Positions 1-11,822 of a stretch of 64,000 nt of DNA are shown here, in pieces. Below the pieces are notes generated by a model. It was not told the origin of the DNA and did no database searches. It saw only the letters and a list, made by a program, of their open reading frames with translations. The position numbers and the translations under genes are program-made. Each line of letters begins with the position of its first letter. Positions within the stretch are counted from its first letter, which is position 1. The DNA is from Eustoma russellianum (Eukaryota; Streptophyta; Magnoliopsida; Gentianales; Gentianaceae): NCBI GenBank assembly GCA_036186865.1, contig AP025047.1, positions 27,971,593 to 28,035,592 on the forward strand. Reading direction: 5' to 3'.

Positions 1-380
1 AGCATTAGTCAGCCGGTTACATTATTTAAATGTAACTACAATTGGTAGAATTTCCTTGAAGTAAATATTATAGGAAATTTAATATAATTATGTAAGTGTG
101 TCGCACGACACAAGTGAAATGACAAACTACCCTTCCAACACTATGTAAAATTCGGCCATAAGGGCCTTGGAGGAGCCTAGAATTTTCTTTATTATCACAA
201 TTATGTAATTAGTAAGACTACAATGAAATAGGTTGTCTTGGAACAAGAAGGATTAAGCATGGTGAAGGGGTCAACCAAGCCTAGAAATCGGCCCCCTAGT
301 TGACCAAGAAAAATTACCATGGTTACTTAATATTTACTACAAGGTAACTCTAGTTGGGTAAAGTAACCAAGGTTGGCCAT

Positions 381-460
381 AAAGTAACTATAGTTGACAT
401 AAAGTAACTATAGTTGACATAAAGTAACTATAGTTGACATAAAGCAACTATAGTTGAACT
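381..460 (+). repeat. 20-bp tandem repeat in the 5' LTR
   Basis: Four consecutive copies of AAAGTAACTATAGTTGACAT, the last degenerate. The 3' LTR carries five copies at 6711-6810, so the array has changed length since insertion. Confidence 0.9.
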
Positions 461-1526
461 AAAATAAAATAAAACAAAACAAATGGGGGACATGGAGTAG
501 TTAATGTTCAAGACACAAAGGAGGCTCTCTTTTCTCAATGCACACCTTGGAAGCTTCATGTCTCCTTGTCTCTCTCCCTCCTTAAGGCACGCCCCCTCCC
601 CTTGTCTTCTCCATGAAGACTTCTTCAAGTCATGAAGGAGCTTAACTTCATCCATGGAGTTTTATCTAAATTCATACTAAGAAGCTCCATCATCTAAGTC
701 TTGAACACCCTCAAGAACTCACCTAAACAAGCCATGGAGGATTCATTGGACACTTAGACAACTCCTCTAACATCATCATATATTTCGGCCATGATGAAGC
801 TAGGAGTGTGAGATCATCTTCATCTTCAAGTCTTGAAGAACTCATCTAGGTAAGTTGAATATTGAATCTCCTAAGTGAGTTCTATATTTCAAAGAATGAA
901 ACTCACCATGGTACCCCTCTTTCATGTAAAAAAACGTGAACATTCAAAATGGTCACAAGATGAAGATTTGACAAGTTACTAGGAGAAGCTAACATCTTGG
1001 TGGTTTGAATCCATTTCAAGCTCCATTCAAGCTTCATTTTGGTAAGATGAATCTAGCCTCAATCTAGCTCCATTCTTCATTTAAAATGATAGCTAATGTT
1101 CACCTCCTTCTCCTCTTCAAAAACGTGCTGCACATGTAAAGTGGAGGAAGACTTCATTCCATTTCAACCAAAGCTCAAGCAAAGGAAAAGCTCTAAGCTT
1201 CAAAGAGGCAAGTATACTCTAGCCAATCTTGCCTTATTTGTGAAGTGCATGCTTGAATGACTAGCCATTTTTAAGTTATGAATCTTAGTTGAAGATTCTA
1301 AGAACAAGACATGAACTTAGTTGATGTAAAGAAAAGTGTTGATATGAAAAGTGACATGTTCTAAGCATATATAGCAAGACTGTTGGTATGAGTAATGTGT
1401 AGCCTAAAATGAGTTATGAGACTTGGAATAACTATGTTTAAATGTGTATTTGATGTATAGTAAGTCATCTTAATGAATGAAGTTGGTGGAAGAATGCTTG
1501 AACAATAAAAAGATGAAGAAGTGCTG

Positions 1527-2660
1527 AAACTACTGGGGCTGGCAGATTTGTGTTGTTGATTGTGTGACTTGAGAACGAACCTTAGAAGTGTTCAATTAAG
1601 CTAAATTTTTACATGACACTAGCTCTGTGTGTGTAGTACAAGTGAGAGTTAAATTGCAGTAAAAAGAGTTATGGTTTATTTTTAATAAATCTTTTGGTAA
1701 AACTGCTCAAGAAGAAATTACTGGAACTGGGCAGAACAGTGTGACGTTTTGCATGACCTGAAAATGAATCTTAGGAGTATTTAAATTGGCTAATTTTTGG
1801 TGTGATGTTAGCCTCATATGTATATGAAATGTGTGAGTTGGAATTTCAATGAAAGGAGTTGTGGTTTGTCCTTAATGGAGTTTTTAGTAAGAAGTGGTCA
1901 AACAGAAGCACTGGAGATGAGCAATTTTATGTGTCATGTTGAACGACCTGAAAAAGAACCTTAGGAAGGTGCAAATTGACTAATTTTTGGTATGGTGATA
2001 GATTTGTATGTTTATGAAATGTGTGAGTTGGAATTTCATTAAAAGGAGTTGTGGTTTGTCCTAAATGAAATGCTTAGTAAGAATTGGTCAAGCAGAAGTA
2101 CTGGAGCTGGACAGATTTATGTTGCTTGTTGAACGACATGAAAAGGGGCCTTAGGAGTGTTCAAATGGGCTAATTTTTGGTATGATGATAGCATTATATG
2201 TTTATGAAATGTGTGAGTTGGAATTGTAGTAAAAGAAGTTGTGGATTATTTTTAATGAAGTTCTTGGTAAAACGGCTCAAACAGAGTCGCTGGAACAGGA
2301 CAGTTTTGAGTAGTAAGTTGTGTGGCTCAAAATGCACCTTAGGAATGTGTAAATGAACTGATTTTTGGTATGATGATATCTTGATGTGTTTATGACGTCT
2401 GTGAGTTGGAATTTTGGTAAAAGGATATGTGGTTTGGTCACAATTCATTTCGTGATAAAACTGGTCATTCCAGTTTCTGCATGTAACCATTTTGGGAAAG
2501 TAATTAGATAACCCCTTTAAGTTTATTGGATTGCCTTGGAAATTTTATGGTAGTTACTTAAGGTATAGATTTACATGTTCATGTAAATAAATCAGCATAA
2601 AACCACCATTTTGATGGTTAACAACTGAGTTGAAGTTAGTGGTACAAAACTGGAAAACAG
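1527..2660 (+). repeat. ~189-bp degenerate tandem array inside the 5' LTR
   Basis: The landmark CTGGRRCTGGRCAG recurs near 1533, 1721, 1911, 2101 and 2290, with weaker copies near 2465 and 2647, giving a spacing of 188-190 bp. Each unit also carries a CTTAGGA..TGTTCAAATTGGCTAATTTTTGG block and a TGTGTGAGTTGGAATT block. The copies have diverged from each other far more than the 5' and 3' LTR versions have, so the array predates this insertion. Confidence 0.8.
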
Positions 2661-3280
2661 GACAGTTTGATGTCATAAGTTGTAAGGCTTCGATCTTGCT
2701 CTTTAAGATTAAATGTGATGTTTAGCCTTAGGAATATTGTTCCGTGGTATGTTAGCTATGTTTTCTAGGTGTTGGATCAAATTTATTAAGGTTTTATGAT
2801 CCATGAAAATGAGGTAAGGCGGTATTGCCCTGCTGATTTCAGCAGTACCTTTGATGATACTTGATGTGTTGAGGTCGTTAGACATTTCGGAATGTTGCGA
2901 AATTTTTATGGCATGTGTCTAAGACTTCATTATGCATGTGTATGATATGAGTTGATGAAAATGAGCACGAATTGATGAGCATGAGGCTGTATGAACAGAG
3001 TATGATTGTTTCCAGCTTAAGAGACGAGTCAGCATATGCGTGTTATGATGTATTTGTTCACGAGTCGCATGTTGCATATCATACATCGCATTGTCCATGT
3101 TCATACAGTTCACGAAACTGATTTTATGAAAAAGAATGATGAGAAAGATCTTTTGAAAAGAAGTTTTGAGTTTTGAAAGAAAGATCTTTGAAAGAGAAGT
3201 TTACGATTGCGAAAAGATTCCTATGGTACCATTTATTTCTGGCCAGCTTAACCCGCTCCAGATCCGGGGTTAATTGATCT

Positions 3281-3510
3281 GAAGAGTTATAAGAACCGAG
3301 CCAGGCCCGGTATAATAGGTCTGAAGATGATCACGATTATAAGAACCGATCCAGGCCCGGTATAATAGGTCTGAAGATTATAAGAACCGATCCAGGCCCG
3401 GTATAATAGGTCTGAAGAGTGTAAGAACCGAGCCAGGTCCGGTATAATAGACCTGAAGGTGATCATGTTATAAGAACCGAGTCATGCCCGGTATAATAGG
3501 CTGACACACT
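3281..3510 (+). repeat. ~40-50-bp tandem array near the 3' part of the 5' LTR
   Basis: Units share AAGAACCGAKCCAGGCCCGG and TATAATAGGTCTGAAG. About five copies are present here and fewer in the 3' LTR (9635-9805), a unit-number difference between the two LTRs of one element. Two unrelated LTRs in this window carry arrays of similar period at a similar distance from the LTR end. Confidence 0.85.
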
Positions 3511-4417
3511 CTCTTGTTTTATGATGAGCATGATTTGAAAGAAAGAAAGAAAGTTCAAGTATTTTCATGAGCATGTCTAAATGAAAGAAAGAATGTTTTC
3601 CGTTGTATTTGCATTGCATACGCATTTTCATATGCATTATGCATTTGCATACTCATACACATTGCATATGGTCATGAGCATGATGTCGAGGTGCCCTGAG
3701 TTGTGTCTTTACGTGCTACATGACTAAGTTATGATTTTATTGCCTTAGTGGCTATTGACGGAAGGGATGAGATGCTAGCTAAACGCTAGACGAAATGTTA
3801 CTTAGGTCATGATCTTTCGTTACTTAAGTTACGATCTTATTGTTGTTGTTATGTAAGCTATGACCTTATTCCCTTTATGATCAAGTGATGCTTCTATTAC
3901 CTTGGTGGCATTTGAATGGAAAGACAGGTATGATGACCAAATTTTGGGGGTTCGGTTCTTGTATGTACTTTCCATTTAATGCATGATTGTTTATGGTGTA
4001 CTTGCTGGTGACTTTGTCACTCACCCCCTATTTTTCCTCCCAGAGTTTACAGGAAACGGGGGTAGCAAGGATTGATGACGAGCATAGGATCCCACATCCG
4101 TGAGAATACGAGTGGATGACAGCTTAGGGATTCTATTATAATGGATTCATAATATGACGGATTTATGTTGGAAGCGATGATTGCAGAAGTACTGATGTAA
4201 TGAATGTGGTTGTAAAACTTATGACGGATGTATAGAATGATTTATGTAAAAGTTTCAAATTCCGCCGTATTTTTATCTACCTGTTAAGATCGTGACTTTG
4301 TAATCCATGTTTATCCATGGGTTTTACGAGTTAAGTATCGACGCTTTGTACTTTTCCGAAAGGGAAGGTACGGCGGGTGCACCGTACGAAGGGTAGCCGA
4401 GTACGGGGCGCTACAGG

Positions 4418-4430
4418 TGGTATCAGAGCC
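4418..4430 (+). other. Primer-binding site, initiator-Met tRNA type
   Basis: TGGTATCAGAGCC lies three bases after the 5' LTR end. It complements the 3' end of plant initiator methionine tRNA and is the usual PBS of chromoviruses and many copia elements. Confidence 0.9.
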
Positions 4431-5037
4431 AAGGCTCCAGATCTGGGCAGAATGTCGAACTAAGTGATGATTATAGTCAACTAAGTTTGATCTTAGACCT
4501 AAGTTCTGATCTTAGATGAGAGTTGACCTTAGACCAGGATGATTTAGACTGGAAATTAGAGTTTTGACCATATGATAAAGCCCTAGTCGATGGCCATCTA
4601 TGGAATGTAATCATGCCTGCTTGCATGATCATAAGATCGTATATGGATTACGAATTAAATGGTGTCGCTTATCCTGAATATTTGTACCTTGAGTAAGACT
4701 CCGACACTTCGTGGTGCGGATGGCACCACAATTCAGCAAAAATAACATCATCACTATCAACCCCAGGAGGCAGTAGACTTTACTAGCAATAGTTAGTAAG
4801 AACATGTATTCTAAGGTTTGGCAGGGAATTTAGTTCATAGTAGGCAGAAAGATGGTTAAGTAAAGTTAAAAGTAACTCCATGCTGATACTGGTACTGGAT
4901 AAGATAAGGGCAAGGTTCTAAGAGGAGTTTTATGAGTTCTTCCTCTCAGAACTTAGTCACGAGAAGGATTTAGGAATTTGACTCACTAAGACAGGGGTCA
5001 AGCATCTCCGTACTCATTCATTACTTTGGGACAGTAT

Positions 5038-5214
5038 GTTCCTTTGACTATGAGAGATGAAAGGTTTAAGCTGGTCAGATTCGTGCGTGGTCTAGACTCC
5101 CAGATCTAATTAGGCTAAGTTAAGTCGTATTCAAAGACCTTTGGTGAATTATTAGAGGACCGCTATGGAGCGGAATGCGATAGTAAAGGAACGAAAGAAT
5201 GAAAGAAACGATTT
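5038..5214 (+). pseudogene. Decayed gag fragment in the LARD interior
   Basis: One frame reads VPLTMRDERFKLVRFVRGLD, then a stop, then (after one further stop) SYSKTFGELLEDRYGAECD. The pattern of a 'DE..K..RFVRGL' block followed by a short helical stretch is typical of the C-terminal half of Ty3 chromovirus Gag. The surrounding DNA (about 4900-5037) reads as further gag in shifted frames. No protease, reverse transcriptase or integrase motif is visible anywhere in 4416-6208. This supports descent from an autonomous chromovirus by loss of pol rather than de novo assembly. The assignment rests on a short motif and is moderately sure. Confidence 0.55.
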
Positions 5215-6174
5215 AACAAGCAAATGAAGTAGAAGGTGGAAACCGTATCCATATAAGGCTAGTTTATGCAGATGACCAAGAAACAACCAAGGTACGCCTA
5301 ATAAGTGTGAAGTACCTATGTCCTCTGCTCTACTTCCTATTAACCAAGTATGAGTGATTATGATAGTTTTCTTTAAGTTATGATGAGTAGACCACAAGTA
5401 AGCAAGTGAGATTATTAGTGATAACATGACTAAGTATGACACTATGTATGGGACTCGGGGTCCTCGCCATAATGCGTCACTATTAACACTTGTACGCATT
5501 TTAATGCAGTATAGAGGGAATATGTCATGACTATGAAAACCATGTTTTAAGAGAGCGGGCCACCTTCGGATGATTTGAAACATCCTAAAGGGAACATAAG
5601 TTTCAAAGGAGAACCCACAACTTCTAGTTCGATTTTATGAAATGATCGCAAAAAGGGGGTAAAAGTTATTACGTGATAAGACGATCAGCAAGACAGATAA
5701 ACGTGGCACATACTTATGAAGAGCTTGGTATGTGTACCTTATGGGAATTATTCCGGATGTCCTTGGAAGATATTTTGTACGTAGGATGACCGTCACATGA
5801 TCACTGAAAGGATGTTTACAGAAAAGAGATAAAGGTCTATATCCCAGAGTTAATGATCTCTGCCAAGTTTTTTTTTCATATTTTATGAAAAAGGAAATTA
5901 TAAACCTACTATGATCATGATTATACGGAATGGATTTTGTTATCAAGTACATAGTATCAAGGTTGCAAGTGCTAGATATGAGATAGGTTACGACAACACC
6001 TCTAGAGAATAAGGATAAGTTCTGGTGAAATCTCTAAGATGAAAAGAACAAATCAGTTCTGAAGGAACTAAATAGACGTTTATTGCGATCTTATTTACCC
6101 AAAAGAAGAAAACACATGGGAAACGGAAGGCAACATGAGGAGTAGACGCCCCATGTTGTTGACTAGCCTGAAGT

Positions 6175-6208
6175 TTCGAGGACGAAACTTATATTAAGGG
6201 GGGGAGAA
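6175..6208 (+). other. Polypurine tract and preceding conserved motif
   Basis: AAGGGGGGGAGAA (6196-6208) abuts the 3' LTR and primes plus-strand DNA synthesis. TTCGAGGACGAAACT just upstream is a motif commonly seen at this place in Tekay-type elements. Confidence 0.85.
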
Positions 6209-9200
6209 TGTTGTACCCCGCGAAAATCGGTATATACTGAGAATCATATAAAGCGGTTTAAGAAAGGAATAATGTTATACCCGACGAGAAATTGTCTATA
6301 CCGCCGAATCTTATGAAGATGAGTCACTAAGCATTAGTCAGCCGGTTACATTATTTAAATGTAACTACAATTGGTAGAATTTCCTTGAAGTAAATATTAT
6401 AGGAAATTTAATATAATTATGTAAGTGTGTCGCACGACACAAGTGAAATGACAAACTACCCTTCCAACACTATGTAAAATTCGGCCATAAGGGCCTTGGA
6501 GGAGCCTAGAATTTTCTTTATTATCACAATTATGTAATTAGTAAGACTACAGTGAAATAGGTTGTCTTGGAACAAGAAGAATTAAGCATGGTGAAGGGGT
6601 CAACCAAGCCTAGAAATCGGCCCCCCTAGTTGACCAAGAAAAATTACCATGGTTACTTAATATTTACTACAAGGTAACTCTAGTTGGGTAAAGTAACCAA
6701 GGTTGGCCATAAAGTAACTATAGTTGACATAAAGTAACTATAGTTGGCATAAAGTAACTATAGTTGACATAAAGTAACTATAGTTGACATAAAGCAACTA
6801 TAGTTGAACTAAAATAAAATAAAACAAAACAAATGGGGGACATGGAGTAGTTAATGTTCAAGACACAAAGGAGGCTCTCTTTTCTCAATGCACACCTTGG
6901 AAGCTTCATGTCTCCTTGTCTCTCTCCCTCCTTAAGGCACGCCCCCCTCCCCTTGTCTTCTCCATGAAGACTTCTTCAAGTCATGAAGGAGCTTAACTTC
7001 ATCCATGGAGTTTTATCTAAATTCATACTAAGAAGCTCCATCATCTAAGTCTTGAACACCCTCAAGAAGTCACCTAAACAAGCCATGGAGGATTCATTGG
7101 ACACTTAGACAACTCCTCTAACATCATCATATATTTCGGCCATGATGAAGCTAGGAGTGTGAGATCAACTTCATCTTCAAGCCTTGAAGAACTCATCTAG
7201 GTAAGTTGAATATTGAATCTCCTAAGTGAGTTCTATATTTCAAAGAATGAAACTCACCATGGTACCCCTCTTTCATGTAAAAAACGTGAACATTCAAATG
7301 GTCACAAGATGAAGATTTGACAAGTTACTAGGAGAAGCTAACATCTTGGTGGTTTGAATCCATTTCAAGCTCCATTCAAGCTTCATTTTGGTAAGATGAA
7401 TCTAGCCTCAATCTAGCTCCATTCTTCATTTAAAATGATAGCTAATGTTCACCTCCTTCTCCTCTTCAAAAACGTGCTGCACATGTAAAGTGGAGGAAGA
7501 CTTCATTCCATTTCAACCAAAGCTCAAGCAAAGGAAAAGCTCTAAGCTTCAAAGAGGCAAGTATACTCTAGCCAATCTTGCCTTATTTGTGAAGTGCATG
7601 CTTGAATGACTAGCCATTTTTAAGTTATGAATCTTAGTTGAAGATTCTAAGAACAAGACATGAAAGAAAAGTGTTGATATGAAAAGTGACATGTTCTAAG
7701 CATATATGGCAAGACTGTTGGTATGAGTAATGTGTAGCCTAAAATGAGTTATGAGACTTGGAATAACTATGTTTAAATGTGTATTTGATGTATAGTAAGT
7801 CATCTTAATGAATGAAGTTGGTGGAAGAATGCTTGAACAATAAAAAGATGAAGAAGTGCTGAAACTACTGGGGCTGGCAGATTTGTGTTGCTGATTGTGT
7901 GACTTGAGAACGAACCTTAGAAATGTTCAATTAAGCTAAATTTTTACATGACACTAGCTCTGTGTGTTTAGTACAAGTGAGAGTTGGAATTGCAGTAAAA
8001 AGAGTTATGGTTTATTTTTAATAAATCTTTTGGTAAAACTGCTCAAGAAGAAATTACTGGAACTGGGCAGAACAGTGTGACGTTTTGCATGACCGGAAAA
8101 TGAATCTTAGGAGTATTTACATTGGCTAATTTTTGGTGTGATGTTAGCCTCATATGTATATGAAATGTGTGAGTTGGAATTTCAATGAAAGAAGTTGTGT
8201 TTTGTCCTTAATGGAGTTTTTAGTAAGAAGTGGTCAACACAGAAGCACTGGAGATGAGCAGTTTTATGTGTCATGTTGAACGACCTGAAAAAGAACCTTA
8301 GGAAGGTGCAAATTGACAAATTTTTGGTATGGTGATAGATTCGTATGTTTATGAAATGTGTGAGTTGGAATCTCATGAAAAGAAGTTGTGGTTTGTCCTA
8401 AATGAAATGCTTAGTAAGAATTGGTCAAACAGAAGTACTGGAACTGGACAGATTTATGTTGCTTGTTGAACGACATGAAAAGGGGCCTTAGGAGTGTTCA
8501 AATGGGCTAATTTTTGGCATGATGATATAATTATATGTTTATGAAATGTGTGAGTTGGAATTGTAGTAAAAGAAGTTGTGGATTATTTTTAATGAAGTTC
8601 TTGGTAAAACGGCTCAAACAGAGTCGCTGGAACAGGACAGTTTTGAGTAGTAAGTTGTGTGGCTCGAAAATGCACCTTAGGAATGTTCAAATGAGTTGAT
8701 TTTTGGTATGATGATATCTTGATGTGTGTATGACATCTGTGAGTTGGAATTTTGGTAAAAGGATATGTGGTTTGGTCACAATTCATTTCGTGATACAACT
8801 GGTCATTCCAGTTTCTGCATGTACCCATTTTGGGAAAGTAATTAGATAACCCCTTTAAGTTTATTGGATTGCCTTGGAAATTTTACGGTAGTTACTTAAG
8901 GTATAGATGTACATGTTCATGTAAATAAATCAGCATAAAACCACCATTTTGATGGTTAACAACTGAGTTGAAGTTAGTGGTACAAAACTGGAAAACAGGA
9001 CAGTTTGATGTCATAAGTTGTAAGGCTTCGATCTTGCTCTTTTAAGCTTAAATGTGATGTTTAGCCTTAGGAATAGTGTTCCGTGGTATGTTAGCTATGT
9101 TTTCTAGGTGTTGGATCAAATTGATTAAGGTTTTATGATCCATGAAAATGAGGTAAGGCGGTACTGCGCTGCTGATTTCAGCAGTACCTTTGATGATACT

Positions 9201-10667
9201 TGATGTTTTGAGGTCATTAGACATTTCGGAATGTTGCGAAATTTTTATGGCATGTGTCTAAGACTTCATTATGCATGTGTATGATATGAGTTGATGAAAA
9301 TGAGCACGAATTGATGAGCATGAGGCTGTCTGAACAGAGTATGATTGCTGGACAGTTTTTCCAGCTTAAGAGACGAGTCAGCATATGCGTGTTATGATGT
9401 ATTTGTTCATGAGTCGCATGTTGCATATCATACATCGCATTGTCCATGTTCATACAGTTCACGAAACTGATTTTATGAAAAAGAATGATGAGAAAGATCT
9501 TTTGAAAAGAAGTTTTGAGTTTTGAAAGAAAGATCTTTGAAAGAGAGGTTTACGATTGCGAAAAGATTCCTATGGTACCATTTATTTCTGGCCAGCTTAA
9601 CCCGCTCCAGATCCGGGGTTAATTGATCTGAAGAGTTATAAGAACCGATCTAGGCCCGGTATAATAGGTCTGAAGATTATAAGAACCGATCCAGGCCCGG
9701 TATAATAGGTCTGAAGAGTGTAAGAACCGAGCCAGGTCCGGTATAATAGACCTGAAGGTGATCATGTTATAAGAACCGAGTCATGCCCGATATAATAGGC
9801 TGACACACTCTCTTGTTTTATGATGAGCATGATTTAAAAGAAAGAAAGAAAGTTCAAGTATGTTCATGTTTTCATTATGCACTGCATTTGCATACTCATA
9901 CACATTGCATATGGTCATGAGCATGATGTCGAGTCTGTGCCCTGAGTTGTGTCTTTACGTGCTACATGACTAAGTTATGATTTTATTGCCTTAGTGGCTA
10001 TTGACGGAAGGGATGAGATGCTAGCTAAACGCTAGACGTAATGTTACTTAGGTCATGATCTTTCGTTACCTAAGTTACGATCTTATTGTTGTTGTTATGT
10101 AAGCTATGATCTTATTCCCTTTATGATCAAGTGATGCTTCTATTACCATGGTGGCATTTAAATGGAAAGACAGGTATGATGGTAAGAGACCAAATTTTGG
10201 GGGTTCGGTTCTTGTATGTACTTTCCATTTAATGCATGATTGTTTATGGTGTACTTGCTGGTGACTTTGTCACTCACCCCCTATTTTTCCTCCCAGAGTT
10301 TACAGGAAACGGGGTAGCAAGGATTGATGACGAGCATAGGATCCCACATCCGTGAGAATACGAGTGGATGACAGCTTAGGGATTCTATTATAATGGATTC
10401 ATAATATGACGGATTTATGTTGGAAGCGATGATTGCAGAAGTACTGATGTAATGAATGTGGTTGTAAAACTTATGTCGGATGTATAGAATGATTTATGTA
10501 AAAGTTTCAAATTCCGCCGTATTTTTATCTACCTGTTAAGATCGTGACTTTGTAATCCATGTTTATCCATGGGTTTTACGAGTTAAGTATCGACGCTTTG
10601 TACTTTTTCGAAAGGGAAGGTACGGCGGGTGCACCGTACGAAGGGTAGCCGAGTACGGGGCGCTACA
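6209..10667 (+). repeat. 3' LTR of the LARD-like element (complete, 4459 bp)
   Basis: It starts TGTTGTACCCCGCG directly after the purine tract and ends GCGCTACA. It repeats the arrays of the 5' LTR: 20-bp units at 6711-6810, ~189-bp units at about 7856-9005, and ~40-bp units at 9635-9805. It lacks about 14 bp present at 1318 and gains a short insertion near 9347. It is roughly three times longer than typical chromovirus LTRs. Confidence 0.88.
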
Positions 10668-11622
10668 GAAACGTTGCTAAATTTAAAACTTCACCATCAA
10701 TAATGTAACTAGAAAGTACAGCGGAATTAAAAGGTGTTTGTTCATCTAGCTAACATAAGTTTCAGAAACAACACAATAAACATTGAGTTTCCAAACTTAA
10801 AGAGAGTAATCAAGCATCTATCTATTTCCATGTCCGTTATCCCATTGAGCCCACTCGCCATCGTCTTCGATAAATATCATCTCATATTCCGGCTCACCTG
10901 AAAAGGAATACAGTATCTTTTCTTAGCGAAAATATCGCCAGCGAGTAACCCGTCTATACACCTTATGGGATCACACACGACGAGTCATCAGTGTACAAGT
11001 CATTGCCCAAGATAAGGTGCTCGGGTTAGCAAATAACATCTTTATAAGCATTCCTCAAAACAGATGAATCACATAAATGACATGCGGATACGAGAACAAA
11101 CATGTATTAAACAACATATCACATAAATAAGACATAGACTAATCACATTTCTTGCATGTCAAGTCTTATGCTTCGTGTATCATGATGCATGTACTTCTTT
11201 CAAACCACACACAACACCCATGCATATGTCTTCTTTCATAAACATGTCATGCGTGTCATTTCACAAAGCATTTCATAACTCTTCTTATCATATTCTTCGC
11301 GTAGCAGAACTTTATACCCTGTGGGTGATCAGTCCACAGCAAACAGAACTTTATACCCCGTGCTGAAAGGTCCACGGCCCCATAACATATAACTTTATAC
11401 CCCGTGCTGAAAGGTCCACGTCCCCATTACATACATCATATATCTGTGCTGATAGGTCCACGGCCTCATAAAATACTTTATTTTCTGTGCTGATAGGTCC
11501 ACGGCCCCATAACATATTTTATACCCTGCTGTAGATTCACAGGTCATGCTTTTATACCCTGCTTTCGCAGGCGTGACTTTTATACCCTGCGATCAACCAG
11601 CAGCCATTTTGTCTTTCGAAAA
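10668..11622 (-). repeat. LTR remnant of a second Tekay-like element, minus orientation
   Basis: On the minus strand, CAGGTGAGCCGG near 10900 is followed by GAAGACGATGGCGAGTGGGC. This matches in arrangement the 3' part of the LTR at 49010-49080 (CAGGTGAGCCGG..GAAGACGGGAAGGAC..GAGTGGGC). Further left, 11300-11570 holds about five units of ~42 bp (TTTATACCCCGTGCTGAAAG GTCCACGG type). The remnant is cut on the left by the LARD insertion and on the right by the assembly gap. Confidence 0.6.
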
Positions 11623-11722
11623 NNNNNNNNNNNNNNNNNNNNNNNNNNNNNNNNNNNNNNNNNNNNNNNNNNNNNNNNNNNNNNNNNNNNNNNNNNNNNN
11701 NNNNNNNNNNNNNNNNNNNNNN
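11623..11722. other. Assembly gap of 100 N
   Basis: Exactly 100 N, the conventional length for a gap of unknown size. ORFs reading through it are artefacts. The 5' part of the copia element to the right may be missing here. Confidence 0.99.
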
Positions 11723-11822
11723 GGTCAAGGAATGCAGTGTTCTTCGAGGATGTCTTTCCGAGTAAAGACAAAAATCAAGAAGAAACAAGAATTGGTAAGT
11801 GAATGCGTAGGCGACTCCTCAA

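Larger units (their letters stand above)
1..4415 (+). repeat. 5' LTR of the LARD-like element (first ~120 bp missing)
   Basis: It matches 6331-10667 almost line by line and ends ..CTACA directly before the PBS. The window starts inside it, because the 3' copy has about 122 further bases (from 6209) before the point that matches base 1. It contains three tandem arrays described separately. Against the 3' copy it keeps about 14 bp near 1318, keeps about 70 bp near 3560-3640, and carries extra units in the 3281-3510 array. I see no coding frame with recognisable similarity; the short ORFs here appear to be chance. Confidence 0.85.
1..10667 (+). mobile_element. LARD-like Ty3 retroelement with giant LTRs; left end lies outside the window
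   Basis: The sequence from base 1 recurs from base 6331, and both copies end in GGGGCGCTACA (4415 and 10667). Between them lie a primer-binding site, about 1.8 kb of almost non-coding DNA and a purine tract. LTRs of about 4.46 kb around so short an interior fit the large retrotransposon derivative (LARD) class, which depends on enzymes from an autonomous partner. The PBS type, and the conserved TTCGAGGACGAAACT block just before the purine tract, point to a Tekay/Del-type chromovirus as the likely partner. The two LTRs are nearly identical over long stretches, so insertion looks recent. Only the right flank (GAAAC after 10667) is visible, so the target duplication cannot be confirmed. Confidence 0.85.

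Noticed and set aside
2194..3113. Minus-strand ORFs that recur in both giant LTRs (for example 2194-2490 and 8589-8828)
   Set aside because: Recurrence only reflects LTR duplication; the frames differ in length between copies and have no domain.
3281..3510. Regular repeats with spacers that look CRISPR-like here and at 48290-48695
   Set aside because: Units are contiguous and degenerate rather than conserved repeats with unique spacers, they sit inside plant LTRs, and no cas genes exist.
4418..4430. Possible tRNA gene at the PBS sites
   Set aside because: Only the 13-base complement of a tRNA 3' end is present; no cloverleaf surrounds it at any of the PBS sites.
5152..5952. Minus-strand ORFs of 143 and 105 residues in the LARD interior
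   Set aside because: They are antisense to the gag fossil and lack any recognisable domain.
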